A DNA stretch of 10,459 nucleotides from Dunaliella salina (Eukaryota > Chlorophyta > Chlorophyceae > Chlamydomonadales > Dunaliellaceae), in assembly GCA_002284615.2 (NCBI GenBank), contig MU069568.1, forward strand, positions 124,016 to 134,474, given 5' to 3'. How positions within the stretch are numbered: position 1 is the first letter of the stretch; every line of letters starts with the position of its first letter. Shown here in pieces: positions 1 through 6,778 of the stretch. Under the pieces are notes generated by a model. The model was not told where the DNA came from. It did no database searches and saw nothing but the letters and a program-made list of their open reading frames with translations. The position numbers and the translations under genes were made by a program.

Positions 1-205
1 GTCAAACGAGCGCAAGAAACCAGCAACGTGCGCTAGAAAGTGCAATCAAGCGCTCGACAGAGAAGGACAGGAAGTGCTAGTTGAGGCAAACGAGCGCAAG
101 AAACCAGCAACGAGCGCTAGAAAGTGTAATCAAGCGCTCGACAGAGCAGTTCAGGGAGCGCTAGTTACGTCAAACGAGCGCTAGAGAGCATCATCGAGCG
201 CACGA
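1..205. repeat. 84-bp higher-order tandem repeat (satellite-like)
   Basis: The word CAAACGAGCGC starts at 3 and 87, and its variant with the same first ten bases starts at 171, giving an exact 84-bp period. Copies 1 and 2 are nearly identical over most of their length and the third is partial. Each unit is built from four subunits of about 20, 20, 24 and 20 bp, whose core is a variant of (G/A)(A/T)GCGCTAGA (starts near 8, 28, 48, 72, then 92, 112, 132 and so on). The core AGCGCT is self-complementary. Because 84 is a multiple of three, one frame stays open from 2 to 175 with a 28-residue peptide repeat (it begins SNERKKPAT) and stops at a TAG. The array runs off the left edge of the window. 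I read it as a satellite or minisatellite; a coding repeat exon is possible but unsupported. Confidence 0.85.
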
Positions 206-415
206 AGCTGCTTACGTGCATGCAGAGGCGTCCTCCGTCGAGCGCTAGAACCTTACATCTAGCGCACGACTGAGTAACGAGCGCTCGCTTTCAAACGACG
301 TCTAACGTTGGTTGGTACCTTCTAGCGCTCGACAGGATGCCCTGCATCAAGCGCTCGAAGGCTGCAATCGTGCGCTCGAAGATGCGTCTAGCAGAAGTGG
401 TTTCCCTGAGTGCTC
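206..415. repeat. Degenerate continuation of the GCGCT satellite
   Basis: The same core (AGCGCTAGA, AGCGCTCGA, AGCGCACGA, GTGCGCTCGA) recurs at irregular spacing up to about 410, but the clean 84-bp register is lost. Both core orientations occur (ending CTAGA or CTCGA, and starting TCTAGCGC). This is the decayed edge of the array. The minus-strand open frame across it is a by-product of the repeat. Confidence 0.7.
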
Positions 416-480
416 GGGCTTTTTGTATTTCGCTCTGTAAATGCAACATTCTCACGCATCTCACGATGCAACCGGAATAG

Positions 481-585
481 AACCTTGGCATAGCACAACA
501 GGGCAGTGATATGGGCACACCAGAACTCCGGTGTCGCTAAATTACTGTTGCTGTACACAGGTATTTACTCAAGTGTGCAAGTATG
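481..585 (+). repeat. Dispersed repeat, copy 1
   Basis: Positions 481-533 match the reverse complement of 739-791 at 49 of 53 positions and resemble 911-963 in the same orientation. Positions 544-585 are a direct copy of 811-852 with a few changes (shared core TACACAGGTA, then ACTCAAGT). This is therefore a rearranged fragment of the same element as the hairpin at 689-921. No coding potential is evident. Confidence 0.8.
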
Positions 586-631
586 GCACCAAGTACGATA
601 TTTGACACTGTCCATACTTGAATACTTGAGG

Positions 632-666
632 ATTTTAGGGTTAGGGATTTAGGGTTAGGGTTTGGG
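632..666 (+). repeat. Interstitial telomere-like tract
   Basis: About 35 bp of ATTTTAGGG, TTAGGG, ATTTAGGG, TTAGGG and TTTGGG in a row. It mixes plant-type (TTTAGGG), TTAGGG and Chlamydomonas-type (TTTTAGGG) units. It lies between two copies of the inverted-repeat family, so it is an internal relic or seed and not a chromosome end. Confidence 0.75.
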
Positions 667-688
667 TGCCCTAAAGCACTTTTGTGTA

Positions 689-921
689 ATGCCAGGGTTA
701 CTTATACCCCAAAGCAGGCCTCTACAAAGTGAGAACGCACCGGAATTCTGGTGTACCCATATCACTGCCTTGTTGTGCTATGCCGAGGTTACTAATTCTG
801 TCCCTAAACTACTGTCGCTATACACAGGTACATACTCAAGTATGCAAGTATGTGACAGTTACTCCTCTGGTGCGTTCTCACTTTGAAGAGGCCTGTTTTG
901 GGGTATTAGTAACCTTGGCAT
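689..921. mobile_element. Hairpin (MITE-like) element with 53-bp inverted arms
   Basis: The arms at 689-741 and 869-921 are reverse complements at 49 of 53 positions, around a loop of about 127 bp. The inner arm ends carry GAGAACGCACC and GGTGCGTTCTC. The loop contains an inverted copy (739-791) of the dispersed repeat at 481-533. The size, lack of coding capacity and strong terminal complementarity fit a small non-autonomous foldback or MITE-like element. No target-site duplication was identified, so the mechanism is inferred. Confidence 0.65.
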
Positions 922-990
922 AGCTCAACAGGGCAATGGTATGGGAGCACCAGGACTTTGGTGCGTTCTCAGTTTGGAGGGCCTGCTTTG
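911..990 (+). repeat. Dispersed repeat, copy 3
   Basis: AACCTTGGCATAGCTCAACA and the following bases repeat copy 1 (481-533) in the same orientation and overlap the right arm of the hairpin. The block then reads GGTGCGTTCTCAGTTTGGAG, a second copy of the hairpin arm end found at 869-888, so two arm ends occur in tandem about 92 bp apart. Confidence 0.65.
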
Positions 991-1303
991 AGTGCGCATT
1001 TATACTCTACTTCAAATTCGCCCAAATACCCCATAATAGACCCACATGAACACTAAATTCGTGCTAGGTGAAAAGGGCACAGGTGCTGCTGCTGACACAA
1101 AAGTCTCAGGCTCTTTGACTACTGTGATCATGCTCAGGGAAGGTGGCCAGTGCAAATCTGCATTTGATGCAAACTGCTCAGGATCAGTTGCAATTGTAGG
1201 AAAGGACTGAAGCCATTCTAGCTTGAGTACCTGTGTTTGGCTTGCCACCCATCAACCATGCTATGGACTGATCACCCAAGCCATGCTGATAGGGATTGAA
1301 TGA
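991..1303. other. No gene recognised
   Basis: Unique-looking AT-leaning sequence. The short open frames here show no motif, composition bias or relation to the neighbouring repeats that would support coding. Confidence 0.5.
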
Positions 1304-1615
1304 TGTGATGCAACTCTGCTTTGCACATTTCTGGCAAGAGCACCTGTCCATCATGAGAAGAGAACAGAGCATGAGCACGAGAAGAGAACAGAGCATAAGA
1401 AGCAGGAGAAGAGAATTGAGCATGAGCATGAGAAGAGAACAGAGCATAAGAAGCATGAGAAGAGAACAGAGCATAAGGAGCACGAGAGCGTGCTGCCTCA
1501 GTCATGCTGCTCCTGGGATGAGTATGTCCTAGGGAGCGGCTGTGATTGTGGGCGTTTGAAGAGGCTTCAGAGATGTTGTTGCAAGCTAAGTTGCAGTTTC
1601 ATGGCTGTGTATTGA
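1304..1615 (+). other. Open frame with charged peptide repeat, possible exon
   Basis: A frame opens after a TGA at 1301-1303 and ends at TGA 1613-1615, giving 103 codons without an ATG ahead of the repeat. The core 18-nt unit encodes EKRTEH (once EKRIEH). Its five copies start at 1355, 1379, 1406, 1430 and 1457, and the linkers encode EH, KKQ, EH and KKH, so the spacing alternates 24 and 27 nt. All spacings are multiples of three. The tail is Cys-rich, with CC, CDC and CCC clusters after about residue 65. This could be an exon of a low-complexity or coiled-coil protein, with TTTCTGGCAAG near 1328-1338 as a conceivable splice acceptor. It could equally be a minisatellite that happens to stay in frame. 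I do not recognise the protein. Confidence 0.35.
1355..1483 (+). repeat. Purine-rich minisatellite, alternating 24/27-nt spacing
   Basis: Five copies of GAGAAGAGAACAGAGCAT (one with ATT in place of ACA) alternate with GAGCAC/GAGCAT and AAGAAGCAG/AAGAAGCAT spacers. The result is a 51-bp higher-order period (1355, 1406, 1457). Confidence 0.85.
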
Positions 1616-1795
1616 ATCATTGCTGATGGGTCAGGGCTCAGGATGTGCCTGTTGTGTGGACATGCTCCTGGCAAAAACTTTGCCATGTTTTGCTACATCA
1701 AAGACATTTTTTTTTGCACAACAGCATTTATTTCGTGAAGCAGGAGAAACATTAAGCAACATTTCTGCCTTTCTTGTCATCAATATTGCTTAATG
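1616..1795. other. No gene recognised
   Basis: Intergenic-type sequence with a T-run around 1708-1715 and a G-run near 1795-1800. I see no coding or structural RNA signal. Confidence 0.5.
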
Positions 1796-2232
1796 GGGGG
1801 GATGTATTACCTGCTTCCAAAACAGTAAAAGCACAGTGACAGTGATTGAGCATAACAGCTGTCACGTCAAATTAGTGGCATTGCTGAATCATGGTTCAAA
1901 CTAGTGTGTGATGTGTGACCTTCTTTAAGTGGGATTGTTTTATTGGGTTCTCTCTCTTATAAAACCTTCTGTTCCACCTTTCCTTGATTCCTTGAAGGAA
2001 GGCAAGGAAGGATGTGACGCTTATGTAACGCTAACCTGGTGAAGCTGGTCCACACCTGCTGTGTCTGCCCCAAAGAATTCTCTGTGTGCTGCAGCCAAGC
2101 CAGCACTCTGCAGCTAGCCCAAGAACACCGAAGCAGCAGCATGAAGAGCAAGCAGAGTAGCAGTCCACTCGCACCCCAAGCCCTCAGCTCGAGTGAACCT
2201 GTCCCTTGTCGGATGGCTTTTGCCGACTCTGG
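1796..2232 (+). repeat. Left arm of a long foldback
   Basis: The outer part (1836-1865) pairs with 2671-2700 at 27 of 30 positions. GGGGATGTATTACCTGC pairs loosely with 2701-2740. The inner part (2161-2232) pairs with 2276-2349, including a 15-nt exact match (2184-2198 against 2311-2325). The middle (about 2000-2160) shows weaker similarity to the complement of 2345-2500. The midpoints of all matched pairs fall near 2255-2268, so this is one large palindrome. A minus-strand frame (1957-2259) and a plus-strand frame (2265-2537) share SLEL and GAS residues only because of the inverted repeat. Confidence 0.75.
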
Positions 2233-2275
2233 ACGTAAAACCATTTCATGGCATGGCATAATGGGTGTTTAAGGT

Positions 2276-2739
2276 CCAGAGCTGGCTACAACCATCCAGA
2301 CAAAGGACAAGTTCACTCGAGCTGATGGGGAGAGGTGCGAGTGAGGCAGAGTTGCTGGGATTCTGGGTTTGCTGTTCCTTGCTGCACTCCCGCATGATGC
2401 AGCACAGCACTTCTTCTTCACACACAAGACATACTCAGCTTTGGTACACGGTTGCCAGGCCTGTTCCCCTTTTTTCCTCCCAGGGCAATGGGAAACTACT
2501 CCATCTCTGTTCGGTTTACAATGCTGAGAATAGGTGATGTCAAATCCAGACCATTATACTACCAAATTCTCAACAACTCCTTGACCAGTTGTTGAGCAAG
2601 TCTAAGAATAAAGGTAACAAACTAATTAACTGACTGCATGAACAGGATTCAGCAATAACCAAGATTCAGCGTGACAGCTGTCGTGCTCAATCACTGTCAT
2701 TACACTTTTGATGTTGTTGCAGCAGACAATACATCCTCC
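2276..2739 (-). repeat. Right arm of a long foldback
   Basis: Complement of the arm at 1796-2232, in the order inner (2276-2349), middle, outer (2671-2739). The spacer is about 43 bp (2233-2275). A 22-nt segment at 2738-2759 is also an exact reverse complement of 2235-2256 in the spacer, so the repeat has been rearranged. Either two head-to-head repeat copies or one foldback transposon would explain the structure. No transposase is encoded. Confidence 0.75.
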
Positions 2740-2848
2740 ATGCCATGAAATGGTTTTACTGTCTCATAATTCAAGTGATCTGTGCTCCCAGGTTGGTGAT
2801 GTGTGTGTGACACTGATCTCGCACGACAACCTACGACAAGGCAAAGAG

Positions 2849-3672
2849 ATGGACAATCCCATACAGAAGTGGCTATTAACAGTGCTTAAAAGGACTTTGG
2901 GGGTCAGAAACACTACTCCCTCTTGGTGCATCATGCGAGAATGTGGTTTGGAGCCCTTACAGTTCAACTGGTTCCGCGCAGCAATGCGTCTTTATAATGC
3001 TCTGACCCGATGCAACAGCTCGACAATGAAAAAGATTTTGCAGGCTGACATGCGGCTGAGCTCAAGGTCCGATGATTGTTGGTCCTCCCATGTTCTGTCA
3101 GCCATGGATGGTTTGGCACACTCCCACATCTTCAAACAGAAGCTGCTGAATAGTGAGCCCATTGATCTCAGTCGTTTTGTCGTGGACCTCAGGACCAGGC
3201 ACTTACAATATTGGGCGCCTTTTTCCAACACACACCCAAGAGAGCGCAACAGTAAACGCTTGACCTATCACCAATGGTGCGCTCCTCCTACAAAAAGGGC
3301 CTTGGTTGGGCATTCTCCCTACAGTCTCCCCAAATACATGTTCCTTGATCCCCCATGATGTCATTCGCAACGTGGCTCGATTTAGACTTTGTGTCCACGC
3401 CCTTCGCTACGAGACAGCAACTTGGAATCACAGGTCTTCCCCAAACTGTGACCTTTGTGAGGCTGATGATAATGTCCAAGATGAACAACATGTTCTCTTT
3501 CATTGCACACATCCCCAGGTGGCCTCTCTCCGCAGGAAATATGCTCCCTTGTTCTCACAGGCAGGATCTCATGATGCGTCCGCTTTTTTAAATCAGAACA
3601 ACAGTAAACTTCCATTTTTCCTTTCATGAATTAATCACCTTTTATGAGCAGGCTAGCAGTCGCAATTCTTGA
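2849..3672 (+). pseudogene. C-terminal region of a non-LTR retrotransposon polyprotein (element A)
   Basis: This remnant is the part of a LINE ORF2-type protein after the RT domain. It starts MDNPIQKWLLTVLKRTLGV and contains the block RECGLEPLQFNWFRAAMRLY, which I recognise as typical of non-LTR proteins from several eukaryotes. It ends in a CDLC...H...C knuckle (C-x2-C...H-x4-C, within codons at about 3447-3505) of the kind that binds nucleic acid. Two frame changes break it. At the five-C run 3350-3354 the frame moves so that LDP is followed by HDVIRNVARF. At about 3616-3621 the reading resumes as HELITFYEQASSRNS and stops at TGA 3670-3672. No single long intact frame remains, so the copy is dead. 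The frame is open upstream to 2708, but those residues may belong to the flank. Confidence 0.75.
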
Positions 3673-3806
3673 CTGAAGGCCTTATCCTTGTAAACCTTGC
3701 AAACCTTGTTATTGCAGAACATGTGTGATCTGAGCTGAAACGTCAATTTTGGGGGCATTCAGATCACTCCCTGAGCCGAATTCCAAGTATGCAGCCCTTA
3801 TTATTT

Positions 3807-3852
3807 ACCAAATGTACACCTGTTCTCAAATTCTTAGAATTTGTCATTTGGT
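3807..3852 (+). other. Hairpin in the 3' UTR of element A
   Basis: Nested inverted repeats: ACCAAATG (3807-3814) with CATTTGGT (3845-3852), and inside them CAAATTC (3827-3833) with GAATTTG (3837-3843), separated by TTA. LINE reverse transcriptases often recognise 3' UTR stems; that role is inferred here. Confidence 0.55.
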
Positions 3853-3880
3853 GAAAATCACCTCAGGGCGTGAACACCAT

Positions 3881-3895
3881 TAAAGTAAAGTAAAG
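3881..3895. repeat. (TAAAG)3 pentamer run between elements A and B
   Basis: Three TAAAG units on the plus strand read as CTTTA on the minus strand. They sit exactly where the 3' end of A (+) meets the 3' end of B (-), so they could be the tail of either one or both. By comparison with element C, whose tail follows GCGTAG directly, the run suits B's tail well. Confidence 0.6.
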
Positions 3896-3898
3896 TCT

Positions 3899-3918
3899 AC
3901 GCTGGTACTCACCAGCGT
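3899..3918 (-). other. Terminal hairpin at the 3' end of element B
   Basis: A perfect 8-bp stem, ACGCTGGT with ACCAGCGT, around a 4-nt loop. On the minus strand it follows CCTTAATGC and is followed by AG and the pentamer tail. Element C has the counterpart at 6728-6755. Confidence 0.7.
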
Positions 3919-3997
3919 GCATTAAGGAAAGACCCAACAGCTAGCACTGGCACTAACAGTGAGCCCAACCAAAGAAGGCTAGCTATGAGCAGCCCAG

Positions 3998-4876
3998 CTA
4001 ATTGGGGTCCGGCGGGTCGTCGGCCATCCATCCGGCTGCGCACCTCGCTGTCCTGTACGCAGCCCTCCCTGTAGCCCCCTCTCCCAAACCCCCGTTGCTT
4101 GTGTTACTGAATTGGATGGCATTTTTGGTGTTGTGAATTTTTGTTAGGGACTTAACAGCGTGATAGTGGAGTTCTTTGGCAGCTTTGCGAGCTTTGTCTT
4201 TGGTTAGGCCAAGTTTGCAGAGGGGATCAATAGTGTAGGGATTGAAGATAGTTCCTGCAACTCCAATTAGTATGGTATGTAGTGTGACTCTGTTATCGTG
4301 GTGTGTGCCCCAAAGAGATCCAGTGCGTAAGCTTTCAATGGTGTGTTTGTGCTGATTTTGCGCAGTGTGGAGAGTTTGTTTGGGTTTGGTGTCAGAATAA
4401 AATTTGAGCTCTATGAGGTGGATATCTCTGTCTCTGGGATTCATATCCTGCGGGTGATGTGTGGAGTCTCTGCCTTCAAGGGGTAAAATTATAATGCCAT
4501 CAGGGCGACTGAGCTGTGTGTACACACACATGTGTGGTGGTTGTCTGGATGGAAACAGCCAATTTGGAATATGTCGATGGACACTATTTGGAATTTCCAT
4601 ATCCAGGGAGCGTAACCCCTCTATATTACATGCATCTATAGAGACGATGTAAGATCCAAAGTCTCCTTTGTTTATTGCTTCACCACAGATGCTGAGTGCT
4701 TGATGGTGGCGATTGATATTCATCCTGTTTATCCGTGGGTGCGTGCATCTGAGTAGGGTATGGGAGGTGCTGTCAGGTGTACCACAAAGAGGGCAAAGAG
4801 AAGCCCCAGGGTAGCCACTGAAGCGTCTGGCATGTTTGCCATTGTAAAGGGTGTCCGTTCGATACTTGAGGAAATT
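3998..4876 (-). pseudogene. Element B C-terminal part: CCHC knuckle and PD-ExK nuclease
   Basis: An uninterrupted frame of about 293 codons ending in a TAG after DPPDPN. Counting from the codon at 4879: residues 4-20 (LKYRTDTLYNGKHARRF) match element C. C29, C32, H40 and C45 form a C-x2-C-x7-H-x4-C knuckle. RPD at 125-127 and E157-x-K159 (in IHLIELKF) form a PD-(D/E)xK nuclease signature. In site-specific and Dualen-like LINEs this restriction-like endonuclease nicks the target for primed reverse transcription. The C-terminal NPPDPN/NPPDPH end is shared with C. The 5' end of the frame stops at element C, so the protein is split. The full-length domain without stops suggests that B is a fairly recent copy or that this part decayed slowly. 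Confidence 0.75.
4865..4876. repeat. Target-site duplication of element C, left copy
   Basis: CTTGAGGAAATT, against CTTGAGGACATT at 6778-6789: 11 of 12 identical. On the minus strand both encode N-(F/V)-L-K in B's frame. Confidence 0.85.
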
Positions 4877-6631
4877 CAAAAAGCTACCCTCTGCCTACCA
4901 ACAAACCCCTCAGAATACCACTCAGAGCCAACAAACTCTTCCACCACTCACATCATCCAGCCATCATCTGGAACACAAAGTTGAAAACTGGAGAGAGTGG
5001 GCATACACGGACGGCAGCTGCCATGTACACAATAGAAAACAAGTGATTGGTGCAGGGGTCTACCACCCCGCCAGTGACAGCACCAACCATGTCCAGCCAA
5101 ATAGAGCAGGAATCACCCATACCATCACCAGAGCCGAATTGGCGGCAATAGCAGCTGCCATTCTCCTAGGATATCGTTGCATTGCCACCGACAGCCTTTG
5201 CTCTCTAGAACAGATCAGAAAGCAAATACTCTAACCAGAACTTCACCACCAGCATGTCCAAGGCCACATCCTCAAGTTAATCATACAGCTCATATGCAAC
5301 TCACCTACCCCTATTCATCTCTTTAAGGTTAAATCTCATGCTGGAATTGCCGGCAACGAATGCGCAGATGCCATTGCCAAGCATCAGGCCATTCAGAATG
5401 AACACACCTTGCAGACATAACCTTCCCATGTGCAACCCTTGAAGGCAATCCTTTTCATGACACCACCTGGCTTGCCTTTGAGGAAACTTCCTGCACACAT
5501 GCAAATGCTTCTAGACGCCTTAACCCACCTGCCGTAAAGCTGAAACACTTCTCCAACATCCATGATGCTTTACAGAAGCACATGCACTCAAAACACAAAC
5601 TTGGAAAGGCCAACACCAACACAGGGTACTACTCCTTCTACCAAAGTCTACTCCCCAACATCCACAAAAATATCAGTAATGCCTTCTGGACTATGCCAAC
5701 ACTCTCTTTAAAAATGAGGCAAAACATTTTTAAGTACCGCACAGGTACCCTCTTCGATCAAAAACACGCGGTGCGCTTCAAAATTTCCACAAGCCTACAA
5801 TGCCCCCTCTGTGGGAAACTCGACAGTGCCCTTCACATCTTATCAGGATGCAAAAATTCTACCGTGTCTGGTATGGTAACTGAGCGACATAATATTGCCA
5901 GCAGAAACCTCCTAAAAGCCATCAGCAAAGGCCCTCTTGGGGCAGGTATTGCCTCCATGGACACTGGCAGTGCAGACCGTCTTGCCTTGCAAGACCTACA
6001 GATCCCAGAGATCCCAGAACATGCTACTAATAGGACCCTCCCTTAATATATTTCCCCACGCCGCTTCCCTAGCAAGGATAGGCTTACTTCCAGCCGGCCT
6101 GATGCTCTATTAGTTGTCCCTCTGAAAAGAGCGTCTAGGTCAAATCCTCGTTATGAATTGAGAAGTGCAGGGGGGCGCGTCGGAAACAGGGAGGACTCAG
6201 CGCCAGCCACAGCCACTCCACCCACATCCAAGGCTCGTGACCCCAGTCAGCTCCACCCAGATCAGAGACACATCCACCTTGTAGAAGTCAAGTATTGTGA
6301 GGACACACGGCCCAACAACCAGCTTGAGGCCTCCAAGCAGCAGCACCGCGACCTTTGTCGTCATCTTTCTAGAGCCTCAGCTCAAGTCACCCTCCATACT
6401 ATCCTGTTAGGTGTGGGAGGAGTCATCTACATCCCACACACATCGGAGCCTCTAAAGGAGCTTGGTCTTGACACTTACAAGGCCACCAAGCTTGCTCGGA
6501 AGCTTCATGCTCATTCTGTCCTGTATGCCTACAAACTTGCCAGCACCAGACGCGCTATTGAGAAAACTTTCTTCAACTCTCAACAAGGTCAGGCAAGGGA
6601 TACTGCTAGTAACCCTCCTGATCCCCACTGA
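4877..6631 (+). pseudogene. Element C polyprotein C-terminal part: RNase H, CCHC, PD-ExK nuclease
   Basis: RNase H carries its acidic residues: D in AYTDGS (GAC 5010-5012), E in TRAELAAIAAA, D in ATDS, and the final D in KVKSHAGIAGNECADAIA. RNase H removes the RNA from the RNA:DNA hybrid. A linker follows, then the CCHC knuckle CPLC...H...C (x2, x7, x4, near 5801-5851). Next come RPD (6095-6103) and E-V-K (6284-6292) of the PD-ExK nuclease, and the end NPPDPH plus TGA at 6631. Three lesions break it: TAA at 5232-5234 inside RNase H, a net one-base frame change at about 5400-5417 (frame 3 to frame 2), and TAA at 6044-6046 just ahead of the nuclease. The first dozen codons of the open frame reach into the duplication and belong to B. 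Codons from about 4880 to the RNase H start are a Thr/Gln/Ser-rich linker. Confidence 0.8.
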
Positions 6632-6697
6632 CTTCTTTCTTCTGTTTTCTCTCGGTGAAGAGGTAACACGGTGCCTCGGCCCTAGGTATTCCCGGGG

Positions 6698-6725
6698 ATT
6701 AAGGAAAAGGGCCCTTTTCCTTAAT
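6698..6725 (+). other. Perfect 28-bp palindrome in the 3' UTR of element C
   Basis: Positions 6698-6711 (ATTAAGGAAAAGGG) are the exact reverse complement of 6712-6725, with no spacer. It lies about 65 bp after the stop codon and ends just before the terminal hairpin. The right half contains the CTTTTCCTTAAT stretch shared with B's 3' UTR; the left half looks like an added mirror copy. Confidence 0.85.
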
Positions 6726-6727
6726 TG

Positions 6728-6755
6728 ATGTGGGGAGTGTTTTCACTGCCTGCGT
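6728..6755 (+). other. Terminal hairpin at the 3' end of element C
   Basis: A 12-bp stem (6728-6739 with 6744-6755) has one mismatch and a few G-T pairs around a TTTT loop. It is followed by AG and the (TTTTC)n tail. It has the same place and closing sequence (GCGTAG) as B's hairpin at 3899-3918, which suggests a structure conserved despite sequence drift. Confidence 0.65.
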
Positions 6756-6758
6756 AGT

Positions 6759-6778
6759 TTTTCTTTTCTTTTCTTTTC
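6759..6778 (+). repeat. (TTTTC)4 tail of element C
   Basis: Four TTTTC units lie directly between GCGTAGT and the right target-site duplication. Simple-repeat 3' tails in place of poly(A) occur in several non-LTR clades. Confidence 0.85.

Larger units (their letters stand above)
2849..3895 (+). mobile_element. Element A: 5'-truncated non-LTR retrotransposon
   Basis: The 3' part of a LINE-type element. It holds the C-terminal coding region downstream of the reverse transcriptase, a CCHC-like knuckle, a UTR with a hairpin (3807-3852), and a 3' end reading CACCATTAAAG then TAAAG repeats (3881-3895). The RT catalytic domain is absent, as expected from 5' truncation. The left limit is uncertain: similarity of the frame may begin as early as 2770, next to the foldback arm. 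A second, more decayed copy of the same family lies at 8705-9008 in the same orientation. Confidence 0.7.
4877..6777 (+). mobile_element. Element C: 5'-truncated Dualen-like copy inserted into element B
   Basis: A 1901-bp insert in the opposite orientation to its host B. It starts a little upstream of RNase H (no RT domain, so 5'-truncated) and runs through RNase H, CCHC and PD-ExK. Its 3' UTR has a 28-bp perfect palindrome and a terminal hairpin, and it ends in a (TTTTC)n tail. A 12-bp duplication flanks it. Deleting it joins LKEQTNVLK to YRTDTLY in one frame, matching the uninterrupted order in C itself. These are the hallmarks of target-primed reverse transcription. Confidence 0.85.

Noticed and set aside
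1..205. CRISPR array
   Set aside because: The 'spacers' are themselves repeated from unit to unit, the period is 84 bp with internal subunits, and the context is eukaryotic.
291..518. 75-codon minus-strand frame with a Glu/Arg-rich middle
   Set aside because: It spans the decayed satellite and part of the dispersed repeat, and its pattern follows from the GCGCT core.
628..670. A true chromosome end
   Set aside because: The telomere-like tract is only about 35 bp, impure, and flanked by related repeats on both sides.
1184..1505. Minus-strand Leu/Met-rich and Ser-rich frames
   Set aside because: Both are the antisense reading of the EKRTEH minisatellite; neither has independent support.
1890..1900. 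GGTTCAAAC, resembling a tRNA T-arm/B box
   Set aside because: No matching A box or cloverleaf pairing upstream at tRNA spacing.
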